Positions 1 to 6,915 of a stretch of DNA of 28,232 bases are shown here, one piece after another. How positions within the stretch are numbered: the stretch's first letter is position 1; every line of letters begins with the position of its first letter. The notes beneath the pieces are model-generated. The model was not told the DNA's origin, did no database searches, and saw only the letters and a program-made list of their open reading frames with translations. The position numbers were made by a program, and so were the translations under genes. Source of the stretch: Euryarchaeota archaeon UBA106 (GTDB taxonomy: Archaea; Thermoplasmatota; Poseidoniia; Poseidoniales; Thalassarchaeaceae); NCBI GenBank assembly GCA_002502365.1, contig DAOJ01000093.1, positions 3,309 to 31,540 of the forward strand, given 5' to 3'.

Positions 1-101
1 TATCTCCTGAACAATTCCAAGAAGCATGGGACTACAATATGGAAGCTGCTAATGTGATACATGAAGAGATGGTTAGAGCGCTTAAGGGAGGCGATGAATG
101 A
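1..101 (+). CDS. rrp41: Exosome subunit Rrp41, C-terminal end (partial)
   Basis: Frame 3 is open from the left edge and ends at the TGA at 99-101, giving 32 residues that begin SPEQFQEAWDYN and end in an acidic tail. A helical tail of this kind, with a run like AANVIHEEMVRALK, is typical of the end of archaeal Rrp41, the catalytic RNase PH-type subunit of the exosome ring that degrades RNA 3' to 5'. The identification rests on this short tail and on the next gene being rrp42, the usual archaeal order. The stop codon overlaps the rrp42 start (ATGATGA), so the two subunits are probably translationally coupled. The start and active site lie outside the window. Confidence 0.75.
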   Translation, partial: SPEQFQEAWDYNMEAANVIHEEMVRALKGGDE

Positions 102-892
102 TGAGCATCCCATTAGTGCCTAACTTACTACGCTCTCATCTAGCCGAATTGGCACTCGAAGACAAGAGACATGACGGACGTCAGAGATTTGAAGGTCGAG
201 ATGTTGAATTAGAAATCAATTGTCTGCCACGTGCAGAGGGCTCTGCGAGGGTAAGAATGGGGGACACTATTGTGTTAGCTGGTGTTAAATTCCAGATTAT
301 GACTCCTTACCCCGACCGACCTAATGAAGGCGGTCTTATGTGCAGTGCAGAGGTCAGGCCGGTAGCCGGTAGAAATTGGGAAGCAGGACCGCCTAGTGCC
401 GAATCAATCGAACTTGGTCGAGTTGTGGACAGAGGAATTAGAGAATCAGGTTGCATTAATACCGAAGATTTGTGCATCATTCCTGGCGAAAAAGCATGGC
501 AGGTTATTCTTGATGTATTTGCAGTATCGGATGATGGTAATTTGTTCGATGCATTCGGACTTGCGGCAATTGCTGCTCTTCGCAGTGCTACTGTCCCTGC
601 TGAGAGATTTGAAGTTGGAGAAGATATGCCATTAGATGTATCCAAAACCCCAATAATGTGTTCTTACCACAAGGTCGGTGGTAGATTCGTATATGATGCC
701 GACAAGAGAGAAGAACTTGGTGGTGATGAAAGGATACACATAACCTTGGGTGATGATGATCACGTCCATTCATTGCAGAAGGGTCTAAAGGGAATCTTCA
801 CGGCCGCCGAATTCGCTGACATCATGGATGAGGCCCGCTCAAGATGTGCTGAACTCCGAGATTTAGTAAACGAAAAATTAGAAGGTGAGTGA
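98..892 (+). CDS. rrp42: Exosome complex subunit Rrp42
   Basis: This 264-residue RNase PH-fold protein matches archaeal Rrp42 in length and sequence. It has the N-terminal run LEDKRHDGRQRFEGRD, the core RVRMGDTIVLAGVK and the LGRVVDRGIRES segment seen in this family. Rrp42 is known as the non-catalytic partner that alternates with Rrp41 in the hexameric exosome ring and helps bind RNA. The start overlaps the rrp41 stop. ATG 98 and ATG 101 are both possible, and I took the first, which has GGAGGCGATG just upstream. It is the second gene of an operon that continues into eL43, Pcc1, prefoldin beta and a DHH protein, an arrangement widely kept in archaea. I see nothing unusual in the protein. Confidence 0.93.
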   Translation: MMSIPLVPNLLRSHLAELALEDKRHDGRQRFEGRDVELEINCLPRAEGSARVRMGDTIVLAGVKFQIMTPYPDRPNEGGLMCSAEVRPVAGRNWEAGPPSAESIELGRVVDRGIRESGCINTEDLCIIPGEKAWQVILDVFAVSDDGNLFDAFGLAAIAALRSATVPAERFEVGEDMPLDVSKTPIMCSYHKVGGRFVYDADKREELGGDERIHITLGDDDHVHSLQKGLKGIFTAAEFADIMDEARSRCAELRDLVNEKLEGE

Positions 893-893
893 A

Positions 894-1259
894 ATGGCAA
901 AGAGAACTCAGAAACTCGGTGCTACTGCAAAGTATGGTTCACGATATGGTGTAAGTGTACGAAGAAGGGCAGGGGCAGCGCTAAAGAAGAAGTCTCGAAA
1001 TTATACATGCCCAGTATGTCATTACCAAAAGGTTACACGTCAAGTAGCAGGTATTTGGGAATGCAAAAAATGCGGTCATAAATTCTCAGGCGGTGTTTGG
1101 GAACCATTTACTCGTGCTACCGATGCCAACACTCGAGTCATCAGGCGTGGTATGGAAGGCGCTACAGCCACCGACATGACTGTAATTGCTCAAGAAGCAG
1201 CCTTGGAATACGAACGCAAGTTAGCTGGTGAAGAAAATGTCAGCGATGAAGAAGAGTGA
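894..1259 (+). CDS. rpl37ae: Large-subunit ribosomal protein eL43 (L37Ae)
   Basis: This 121-residue protein begins MAKRTQKLGATAKYGSRYG and carries a C4 zinc ribbon with C39, C42, C57 and C60 (CPVC...CKKC), the hallmark of eL43, a small zinc-binding protein of the archaeal and eukaryal 50S/60S subunit. The start is ATG 894, with GGTGA at 884-888 and a 5-base spacer. A GTG at 885 in the same frame would fall inside that ribosome binding site. The C-terminal third (about residues 85-121) is acidic and longer than in many relatives, whose length is about 70-95 residues. In many archaea rpoP follows this gene. Here pcc1 follows directly and overlaps the stop by 23 bases. Confidence 0.93.
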   Translation: MAKRTQKLGATAKYGSRYGVSVRRRAGAALKKKSRNYTCPVCHYQKVTRQVAGIWECKKCGHKFSGGVWEPFTRATDANTRVIRRGMEGATATDMTVIAQEAALEYERKLAGEENVSDEEE

Positions 1260-1464
1260 ATCTCTCAACTTATCTTTGCGTATCACCAGCCAATATGCCA
1301 ATTCTTTGTTTGCCGCATTAACTACAGAAGCGGAAGTAAGTCTTAACCAAGATATGATTATTGTTGAAGAAAGCGAGCCGTTATTCGTTGATATGAGGGC
1401 ACGTTGGAATACCGTAATGAGAGGTCTTGCCGCTGCCCACGACACATTAAAATCAGTTGATTAA
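1237..1464 (+). CDS. pcc1: Probable KEOPS subunit Pcc1
   Basis: This 75-residue protein has the beta-alpha-beta-beta-alpha pattern of Pcc1: LNLSLRI, then YANSLFAALTTE, DMIIVEE, EPLFVDMRA, and a final helix RWNTVMRGLAAAHDTL. Pcc1 is the small dimerisation subunit of KEOPS, the complex that makes the N6-threonylcarbamoyladenosine modification on tRNA. Its place between eL43 and prefoldin beta is the usual archaeal position for Pcc1. I chose ATG 1237 because GGTGA lies at 1227-1231 with a 5-base spacer; GTG 1228 is in frame but inside that motif. The gene overlaps the end of eL43 by 23 bases, so coupling is likely. Sequence similarity alone is weak at this length, so context carries much of the call. 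Confidence 0.65.
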   Translation: MSAMKKSESLNLSLRITSQYANSLFAALTTEAEVSLNQDMIIVEESEPLFVDMRARWNTVMRGLAAAHDTLKSVD

Positions 1465-1477
1465 GAGGTGAATTTAC

Positions 1478-1777
1478 ATGGAACAACAACTTCAGAGCAT
1501 AGTACAAGAATTACAGATTATCCGAGGCCAAATCCAATCTCTGACCGCTCAATTCAACGAGGTATCCTTGACTATAGAAGCGCTAAACAATCAATCTCCA
1601 GACAGGTCGGTTTACCGTGCTCTAGGCGGTGTACTATTGGAAGTAGAAGATAGAGAATCCCTCGCCAATGATTTGGCATCAACAAAAGAAACACTTGAAA
1701 CTCATCTTAGTAATTTGAACGAAAGAGAAGAAGAGTTACGCGATCAGTACAAAGTTGCCACAGAAAACGCCGATTGA
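1478..1777 (+). CDS. pfdB: Prefoldin subunit beta
   Basis: This 99-residue, strongly helical protein has heptad patterning in two segments (about residues 1-42 and 57-95) separated by the conserved hairpin region SVYRALGGVLLEVEDRESL. That central motif is diagnostic of beta-class prefoldins, close to VYKxxGxxLV in relatives. Prefoldin is a jellyfish-shaped alpha2beta4 chaperone that captures unfolded proteins and passes them to the thermosome. It is shorter than the usual 110-125 residues. GGTGA at 1467-1471, with a 6-base spacer, supports ATG 1478. It sits between pcc1 and the DHH gene in one operon, with 13 bases upstream and almost none downstream. Confidence 0.9.
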   Translation: MEQQLQSIVQELQIIRGQIQSLTAQFNEVSLTIEALNNQSPDRSVYRALGGVLLEVEDRESLANDLASTKETLETHLSNLNEREEELRDQYKVATENAD

Positions 1778-1789
1778 TTGAGTGGTTTG

Positions 1790-2767
1790 ATGCCAATAGA
1801 TATGTCCCAATTGAGTGATTGGATAGAAAGACATTCTTCAAAGGGACCAATAGCAATAATTACCCATAAAAATGGAGATATGGACACCATAGGTTCAGGA
1901 ATTGTTCTGTCCTCTGCAATATCAGCCGACTCCAAAACTTGTGGTATATACATTGGTGGTTTGGCAAAAAGGATGCTCCAAGGGGCTGACTATAACTTCC
2001 TCCACATTGATCCAAACAGGCCGGCTTTCCCTCGCACATTAGCCGGTGTAATAATCGTAGATTGTGCTTCACCTAGTCAGGTGGGTTTCCGGCTCCCAGA
2101 CGTCCCAATTTGTGTAGTCGACCATCATTCTGCTGCATCTGACGATTGGCCAGAAGAAACTCTAGAGTTAATTGGAGATTATTCTTCAACCGCAGAAATG
2201 ATTTGGGATTGGATGAAATCTGAAAATCTTCAACCTAGCGCAAATCAGGCTTCCCTTCTTTTATCAGCAATCATATCCGATACTGGTCGATTCAAGCATT
2301 CTAGACCTGGTTGCCATAAGAGAGTATCCGAAATAAGCGAATTTTCTGGAATAAACCCAGTGGATATTATAGAAAAAATGGAAAGTGAAGATTTGAATCA
2401 CTCTCAAAGAATATCAATCCATAAAGCGGTAACTCGTTCTAAAATATCTGAGGTTGGAAAATTTATGGTCGCAATTACTAGAGCTGGTACGAATGAAGGA
2501 ATAGTAGCCCATGCTTTACTATCATCTGGAGCCCATGCAGCATTCGTTTACAAAAGACAAACAGATAATGTTAGGTTAAGCGCTAGGGCTACTCAAATAG
2601 CTACCAAAAACGGCATTCATTTAGGTAAATTTATGGAAAATTTAGCAAATAGATTGGGCGGAGAAGGTGGTGGACACCCTGGTGCAGCCGGTTGGACGGG
2701 GATTTGTGATGAGGTCGAATTGGAATCAATAATTATGGCTAATGTAGCGGATGAAGTGATAAAATGA
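1790..2767 (+). CDS. DHH/DHHA1 family phosphoesterase
   Basis: This 325-residue protein has the full DHH set. Motif I is HKNGDMDTIGSG (residues 26-37), with metal-binding H26, D30 and D32. Motif II is IIVDC, motif III is DHH at 111-113, and motif IV is ISDTGRFKHS. A C-terminal DHHA1 domain carries GGGHPGAAGW with the histidine near 296. Relatives include single-strand DNA/RNA exonucleases (RecJ/GAN-like) and nanoRNA or cyclic dinucleotide phosphodiesterases (NrnA/GdpP-like). The length and the GGGHPGAAG ending are closest to the NrnA-like group, so degradation of short RNA or dinucleotides is plausible, and the exosome operon fits that. The start could also be TTG 1778, directly after the prefoldin stop. 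The stop overlaps the next start (ATGA). Confidence 0.85.
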   Translation: MPIDMSQLSDWIERHSSKGPIAIITHKNGDMDTIGSGIVLSSAISADSKTCGIYIGGLAKRMLQGADYNFLHIDPNRPAFPRTLAGVIIVDCASPSQVGFRLPDVPICVVDHHSAASDDWPEETLELIGDYSSTAEMIWDWMKSENLQPSANQASLLLSAIISDTGRFKHSRPGCHKRVSEISEFSGINPVDIIEKMESEDLNHSQRISIHKAVTRSKISEVGKFMVAITRAGTNEGIVAHALLSSGAHAAFVYKRQTDNVRLSARATQIATKNGIHLGKFMENLANRLGGEGGGHPGAAGWTGICDEVELESIIMANVADEVIK

Positions 2768-3714
2768 ACGATATAAAACTCCTTTTAGAAAAATTAAATC
2801 TAGGGGAAATAGCAATTTCAGACCTACCAAAGGATTCCATCTTTCTAATAGCATCATGCATGATTTTAGAAAATATATCTGGCCCAGATGAGATTCTAAC
2901 TCAATTAACTCCACTTCAACGAGACCTAATAGGACTGCAGGGCTTGTTGATGGAAGGAGATGTTGCTAATGCAAGTGTGACTAGTTCTGAACTATTGCAA
3001 CGTTCGAGATCAAGTGAGGAACGTGATTTAGAATGTGAAGTTAGAATTAGAATGGAGCGAGCACTACTTGCCTTAGATGGTCCCGAGGTTTCTGGTGCAG
3101 AACTAAGGTGGTGTGCTGAAAGACTCAATGCAATAGCGCCACAATCGGCTTTACATGGCATTGCAATGCTAAATCAAGCAACATGGCACAGTAATCGTGG
3201 TGAGGTTATGATGGCTTTAGCAATCCATGCAGAAATTACCAAAGAATCTGGATTCCCTAATGAAATTAGGGGATTATCTCGTTTAGAGGTTGGTCGAATT
3301 TTGTTATCAATGGAAGATTTAGATTCAGCAATGAGGCACCTATGGACCGCCAGAGAATTATTTCTCGAATCCAACATGGAGGCTGAATCTCTTGTAGCTT
3401 CTCTCGAATGGTTAGACATAGCCTTGGAAGAAGTTGTAGATGATGCTCCGCGGATGGCTATTAGAATTGAAAATGCTCAACCTAGGTCATCTCCAGGTTC
3501 TGCTTGGATACCTTCCAACAAACTAGATGTTGTAGAATTGATAGAGAATATAATGCCAATTTTGTCAAGAGATGTGAGCGGTAGTGAACGTAATGATTTG
3601 GGAATGATAATTGATGCGGCTATTATGCTAAACAAACAAAATTGGATTGAAGAAATAAGGACAAAGAAGGATAAGATTCAGGACGAGAGACTACTAGAAG
3701 CGCTCCAATCATGA
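2764..3714 (+). CDS. Helical-repeat (TPR-like) protein of unknown function
   Basis: This 316-residue acidic protein is almost entirely alpha-helical and has no signal peptide or membrane segment. Several helix pairs look like degenerate tetratricopeptide repeats, for example around residues 150-215 (NRGEVMMALAIHAEITKESG, then SMEDLDSAMRHLWTARELF). I recognise no catalytic motif. The start ATG overlaps the TGA of the DHH phosphoesterase by 4 bases, so the two are very probably translated together and the protein may be a scaffold or partner for that enzyme; this is inference. The last 37 bases overlap the oppositely oriented Nudix gene, an uncommon arrangement. A diverged family restricted to this lineage seems likely. 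Confidence 0.75.
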   Translation: MNDIKLLLEKLNLGEIAISDLPKDSIFLIASCMILENISGPDEILTQLTPLQRDLIGLQGLLMEGDVANASVTSSELLQRSRSSEERDLECEVRIRMERALLALDGPEVSGAELRWCAERLNAIAPQSALHGIAMLNQATWHSNRGEVMMALAIHAEITKESGFPNEIRGLSRLEVGRILLSMEDLDSAMRHLWTARELFLESNMEAESLVASLEWLDIALEEVVDDAPRMAIRIENAQPRSSPGSAWIPSNKLDVVELIENIMPILSRDVSGSERNDLGMIIDAAIMLNKQNWIEEIRTKKDKIQDERLLEALQS

Positions 3715-4082
3715 TTAATGATTTTTTGAATCTCTCCTTCCCCCCAATATAATTCCCCGGGGATATCTATACACCAACCAACTTCGAGTATTTGTTCATC
3801 ATTTGAATCCCAACCGTATGGCTGTGGTTCTTCGTCAATAACCACTCTGACTACAATACCATCTTTGAGTAAATTAGTTTCGAAATTTGTCGCAATACCA
3901 AGTAATCCTGACTCCTCGAAAAGTTCCCTTAGGGCAGCAATATCATAAGTTTCATTTTCCATTATTGACCCACCGGGTAATTCCCAGCCACGTTCTTTAT
4001 GTCTAACCATTAACCAACATGGCATTTCTAATTCTTCCTTAGGAACCGCCCAAACGACTACCCACTCAGACTCATTATCCAT
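3678..4082 (-). CDS. Nudix hydrolase
   Basis: This is a 134-residue single-domain protein with a complete Nudix box G(x5)E(x7)REUxEExGU: G38, E44, R52-E53, E56-E57 and G59-L60, the glutamates coordinating magnesium. It is preceded by the usual HKERGWELPGG. Nudix enzymes cleave nucleoside diphosphates linked to another group; the substrate cannot be read from this sequence. MutT-like clean-up of oxidised nucleotides, NUDT-type cap or sugar hydrolysis are all possible. The start overlaps the end of the upstream TPR gene by 8 bases, so they form an operon. The 3' end runs 37 bases into the convergent helical-repeat gene. The C-terminus ends in a serine-rich tail that lies in that overlap. Confidence 0.88.
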   Translation of the reverse strand: MDNESEWVVVWAVPKEELEMPCWLMVRHKERGWELPGGSIMENETYDIAALRELFEESGLLGIATNFETNLLKDGIVVRVVIDEEPQPYGWDSNDEQILEVGWCIDIPGELYWGEGEIQKIINHDWSASSSLSS

Positions 4083-5058
4083 TTCTCATCATCTCTTGAA
4101 TTCTTTCTGTAAGTGCCATTGCTTTGGAATCTCCTTCTGCAGCAAGACGCCTAGCAATGAAAAACGCCTCAGAAATTCTGTCTTTAGTTAGCAATTCTTC
4201 TGCGATTTGTAATTCCGTTAATTCTGTTTCATCAGTACTTTCATCATTTGATGGATTCGTTTCTTGATGTTTATTTTCGGCTAACGATTGCATACGAGTA
4301 AGAAACTCAACTCTATCGGTTATATCTGGTGATTTCCATGGTACTTTACCTCGTCCGTCAATTTGGGATTCCATTCTTGCTCTAAATTCATCCCTAGATT
4401 TTAGGCTAGTGGAATGTGCTTGTGCTTGGTCATAACAAAACCAGGCTAGGTCAAATTCATTTCTCCTTTCATGGAGTTTACCCATTCTATCCCAGGCTTC
4501 ATAATTCGATGGCCTTTGAGCTAGTAATTTCTTAGTTAAATCAAGATACTCCTCTTCAAATCCATCTTCAAGTAATCTTTCCATTCTTCTGGAAAATAAA
4601 ATATTTGCACGAGGGTCGGTGAAATCTAGTCGTCGTATTCTTTCGCAGAATTCTTCGACACCTCCTTCTTGCATCGTTAAATTCCACCAGTCATCTGGAT
4701 CCAAGGGATCTACTGATAGGGCTGCCTCGAGTAAATTTGATGCAGAATTCAATAGGTTAACGTTCGTAATTTGAGATAGCAACTCGGGATCTCTTCCTAG
4801 GATTAAAAAAACCTCATCCAGTACCGAACGTATACCTTCATTATCTTGCAATCTCACTTTAATTTTAAGTAAAATTCTCCAGTTGTCTGGATGAGTAAAA
4901 TCGTGTAAGACGGCTTGTCTAGCACTCTGTTCTGCCCAAGATAGGTTTGTGTTGTCTTTTTCGCCTAATTTGTAGAATTTCTCTGCTTGACTTCTGTGCC
5001 TGTTGCCAAGGCTCCTTCTTGGATGTTGGAGGCTTACACCGATATCGGCCGTCCTCAT
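4075..5058 (-). CDS. Tetratricopeptide-repeat protein
   Basis: This 327-residue soluble protein is made of TPR-like helix pairs. The clearest unit is around residues 165-215: LLAQRPSNYEAWDRMGKLHE, then FDLAWFCYDQAQAHS, with the small/aromatic spacing of TPRs. Residues 250-285 are low in complexity and acidic (ETNPSNDESTDETELTE), followed by another helix pair at the C-terminus. TPR proteins are usually scaffolds for complexes; no enzyme motif is visible. ATG 5058 is supported by TGAGGTAG just upstream with a 6-base spacer. It lies 9 bases downstream of the UbiD gene and overlaps the Nudix gene by 8, giving a likely three-gene operon. The function is unknown. Confidence 0.8.
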   Translation of the reverse strand: MRTADIGVSLQHPRRSLGNRHRSQAEKFYKLGEKDNTNLSWAEQSARQAVLHDFTHPDNWRILLKIKVRLQDNEGIRSVLDEVFLILGRDPELLSQITNVNLLNSASNLLEAALSVDPLDPDDWWNLTMQEGGVEEFCERIRRLDFTDPRANILFSRRMERLLEDGFEEEYLDLTKKLLAQRPSNYEAWDRMGKLHERRNEFDLAWFCYDQAQAHSTSLKSRDEFRARMESQIDGRGKVPWKSPDITDRVEFLTRMQSLAENKHQETNPSNDESTDETELTELQIAEELLTKDRISEAFFIARRLAAEGDSKAMALTERIQEMMRNG

Positions 5059-5067
5059 GTAACTACC

Positions 5068-6339
5068 TCATAATACGCTTTCATACGGTTTTCGATCTAT
5101 TCCAGGGGGTAGAGTTGCATCGATTCCAATCTTACTAGTTAAGCCGTCTTCTCCTCGCGATGGATCTAGACTTGAGCCCTTTTGGTTTGATAAAATCAAA
5201 GTATCTGTGTCTGGCTGCCATCTTGTCATCAAAGCCCATTCTACTCGAACGGGATTTGAACAATCAATATCGGTATCAACAACAGTGACTTGCTTCATAG
5301 AACCGTGACCATGTAGAGCCGCTTTGATTGCCTTCATACCATCGCCCTCTTGCTTTGGTTCTATTGCAACAACTGCAGACAACCATCCGCTTCCGCCATC
5401 TGTCATGTATACATCTGAACAGGGAACTACTTCGTTGACTGCGGCTTTGATTGTAGGTGCCCTAGGTAGACCCATTAATGTTCGATGTTCAACCTCCGCT
5501 GGAATAAGGGCATGGAAAATAGCCTGATTTCTATGATGAACTGCATCGTATTGGATTACTGGCTCTTGCCTAACATCGTCTACTGTTCCAGTTATGTCTA
5601 CATAGGGTCCTTCATCATCGTCCGCCAAAGTAATTTTTGCTTCCATAGCAAATTCCGAATCAGCAGGTACCTCAATACCATTGGCTAATTTGACTAATTC
5701 CAGTGGTTTACCATGTAATTTCTCATGTAAAGCGGCTGCGACAGTCAATTCGTCTAAGTCATGAGTAAATGACATTGCGGCAGCTAGTAACACAGTGGCA
5801 TCTGGTCCATTAACTACAGCAATGTCAATTTCTTCTCCATTCGCTCTAGCCTTATCGGTCATAGTCCTAAGATGCCTTGGCACAAATCTGGAAACACAAT
5901 GATTTCTGTCTCGGAGAAATTGTCGATGAAATGACATATTTCTGATACCTTGATATTGAGCGATAATAACAGATGCGGATTGATATCGGCCCCTGTCTTC
6001 TGGGTAATGCCATGGTATTGGTAATTTTGTAAGGTCTACAGTATCTTGTGTATTTTCTAAAACAGGGGCATTCTTTGAATCGACTAATTGAGGTTCCGAA
6101 GGATTAGCCATAGCCCAAGCAAGAATATCGATTAATTCGCCTGGGCTAACATCGAAAATTTCACACAAACGATCTCTAGCAAGGACATTTACTGCCGAGC
6201 GAAGCCCATCTGCTTCTGTGATTTTGTTGAATACTACAGCCTTGTGATTTATCGATTCTGAATGGTTAAGCATACCGTGATTGACGCTAATTGGTTCGTC
6301 GACTTTCACAACTCCTGCTAACAGGTCCCTAAAGGCCAT
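5068..6339 (-). CDS. UbiD-family prenyl-FMN decarboxylase (candidate anhydromevalonate phosphate decarboxylase)
   Basis: This 423-residue protein starts MAFRDLLAG, typical of the UbiD family. It contains the family landmarks: the FHRQFLRDRNHCVSRFVPRH segment with the arginines that hold prenylated FMN, IAVVNGPDA, and the PADSEFAMEAKI stretch with the catalytic glutamates, followed by EGPYVD. The EHRTLMGLPRAPTI segment resembles the archaeal branch. That branch includes anhydromevalonate phosphate decarboxylase, which makes isopentenyl phosphate in the archaeal mevalonate pathway, and IPK lies 5 kb away. The other candidate is MqnL, the UbiD-like decarboxylase of menaquinone synthesis, since mqn genes also occur here. 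A GTG at 6396 would add 19 residues with a badly placed ribosome site, so I prefer ATG 6339. No UbiX is visible in the window. Confidence 0.85.
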   Translation of the reverse strand: MAFRDLLAGVVKVDEPISVNHGMLNHSESINHKAVVFNKITEADGLRSAVNVLARDRLCEIFDVSPGELIDILAWAMANPSEPQLVDSKNAPVLENTQDTVDLTKLPIPWHYPEDRGRYQSASVIIAQYQGIRNMSFHRQFLRDRNHCVSRFVPRHLRTMTDKARANGEEIDIAVVNGPDATVLLAAAMSFTHDLDELTVAAALHEKLHGKPLELVKLANGIEVPADSEFAMEAKITLADDDEGPYVDITGTVDDVRQEPVIQYDAVHHRNQAIFHALIPAEVEHRTLMGLPRAPTIKAAVNEVVPCSDVYMTDGGSGWLSAVVAIEPKQEGDGMKAIKAALHGHGSMKQVTVVDTDIDCSNPVRVEWALMTRWQPDTDTLILSNQKGSSLDPSRGEDGLTSKIGIDATLPPGIDRKPYESVL

Positions 6340-6396
6340 GATTGCTACCCGACGCGACTGCTGCTTGAATGTTGGTGAAGATTGCCCACTATACAC

Positions 6397-6411
6397 CTCA
6401 CCTTTGGTGAG
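6397..6411. promoter_or_regulatory. 15-base palindrome between ubiD and rps12
   Basis: CTCACC, three T bases, then GGTGAG form a perfect inverted repeat in the short divergent region between the UbiD gene and uS12. It lies just upstream of the likely TATA box of the ribosomal operon. It could be a regulator binding site. Each arm also happens to resemble a ribosome binding site (GGTGA) on one strand, so chance is a real alternative. Confidence 0.35.
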
Positions 6412-6422
6412 TCCGTCACGCT

Positions 6423-6430
6423 CTTATATG
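6423..6430 (+). promoter_or_regulatory. Likely TATA box for the uS12-uS7 unit
   Basis: CTTATATG fits the archaeal TATA element. A start site about 25 bases downstream (near 6450-6455) would leave a short leader that still contains the GGTGA at 6460-6464. This is inferred from spacing alone; no transcript data are available. Confidence 0.45.
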
Positions 6431-6469
6431 GGGGGTAGGTCGGCGGGGCGTTCCTTCGAGGTGATTGTA

Positions 6470-6910
6470 CTGGGTCGTGGATTGTTCTCTGGACCGAAAA
6501 TGAAGAAGGATCGTAAGAAGTTCCGCTGGAACGAAAGGAAATTCAAGAATCGTGAAAACAAGAGGCGCCAAGGAGGCGTTCTCAAGCACGACCCTCTTCG
6601 AGGATCAACTCAAGCCAAGGGTATTGTAATAGAAAAGGTTGGAATTGAGGCAAAACAGCCAAACTCAGGAATTCGTAAGGCTGTCAAGATTTCCCTAATT
6701 CGCACTGGAAACAAATTGACTGCTTTCGCACCAGGAGACGGGGCAATTTCTTTCATCGATGAACACGATGAAGTTCTAGTCGAAGGAATCGGAGGTAGAA
6801 TGGGCCGTTCATACGGAGATTTGCCAGGAGTTCGATTCAAAGTTATCAAGGTCAATGGAGTCTCTCTTGATGAGATGGTTCGTGGACGAAAAGAAAAACC
6901 GGTCAGGTGA
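6470..6910 (+). CDS. rps12: Small-subunit ribosomal protein uS12
   Basis: This 146-residue protein is clearly archaeal uS12: KKDRKKFRWNERKFKNRE near the start, IVIEKVGIEAKQPNSGIRKA in the decoding-centre loop, AFAPGDGAISFIDEHDEV, and an ending in RGRKEKPVR. It monitors codon-anticodon pairing in the 30S subunit. No ATG fits the family N-terminus: ATG 6500 would remove ten conserved residues and has no ribosome site. CTG 6470 aligns, position for position, with the start of the halophile protein MANGKYAARKLKKD, and GGTGA at 6460-6464 lies 5 bases upstream, the same spacing as for uS7, eL43 and Pcc1. GTG 6461 is in frame but within that motif. It starts a short str operon. Confidence 0.93.
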   Translation: MGRGLFSGPKMKKDRKKFRWNERKFKNRENKRRQGGVLKHDPLRGSTQAKGIVIEKVGIEAKQPNSGIRKAVKISLIRTGNKLTAFAPGDGAISFIDEHDEVLVEGIGGRMGRSYGDLPGVRFKVIKVNGVSLDEMVRGRKEKPVR

Positions 6911-6915
6911 TTTTC

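Noticed and set aside
6281..6469. Upstream extension of the uS12 frame with a start at 6281.
   Set aside because: It would run through the UbiD start region on the other strand and adds residues not found in uS12; family alignment and the ribosome site place the start at 6470.
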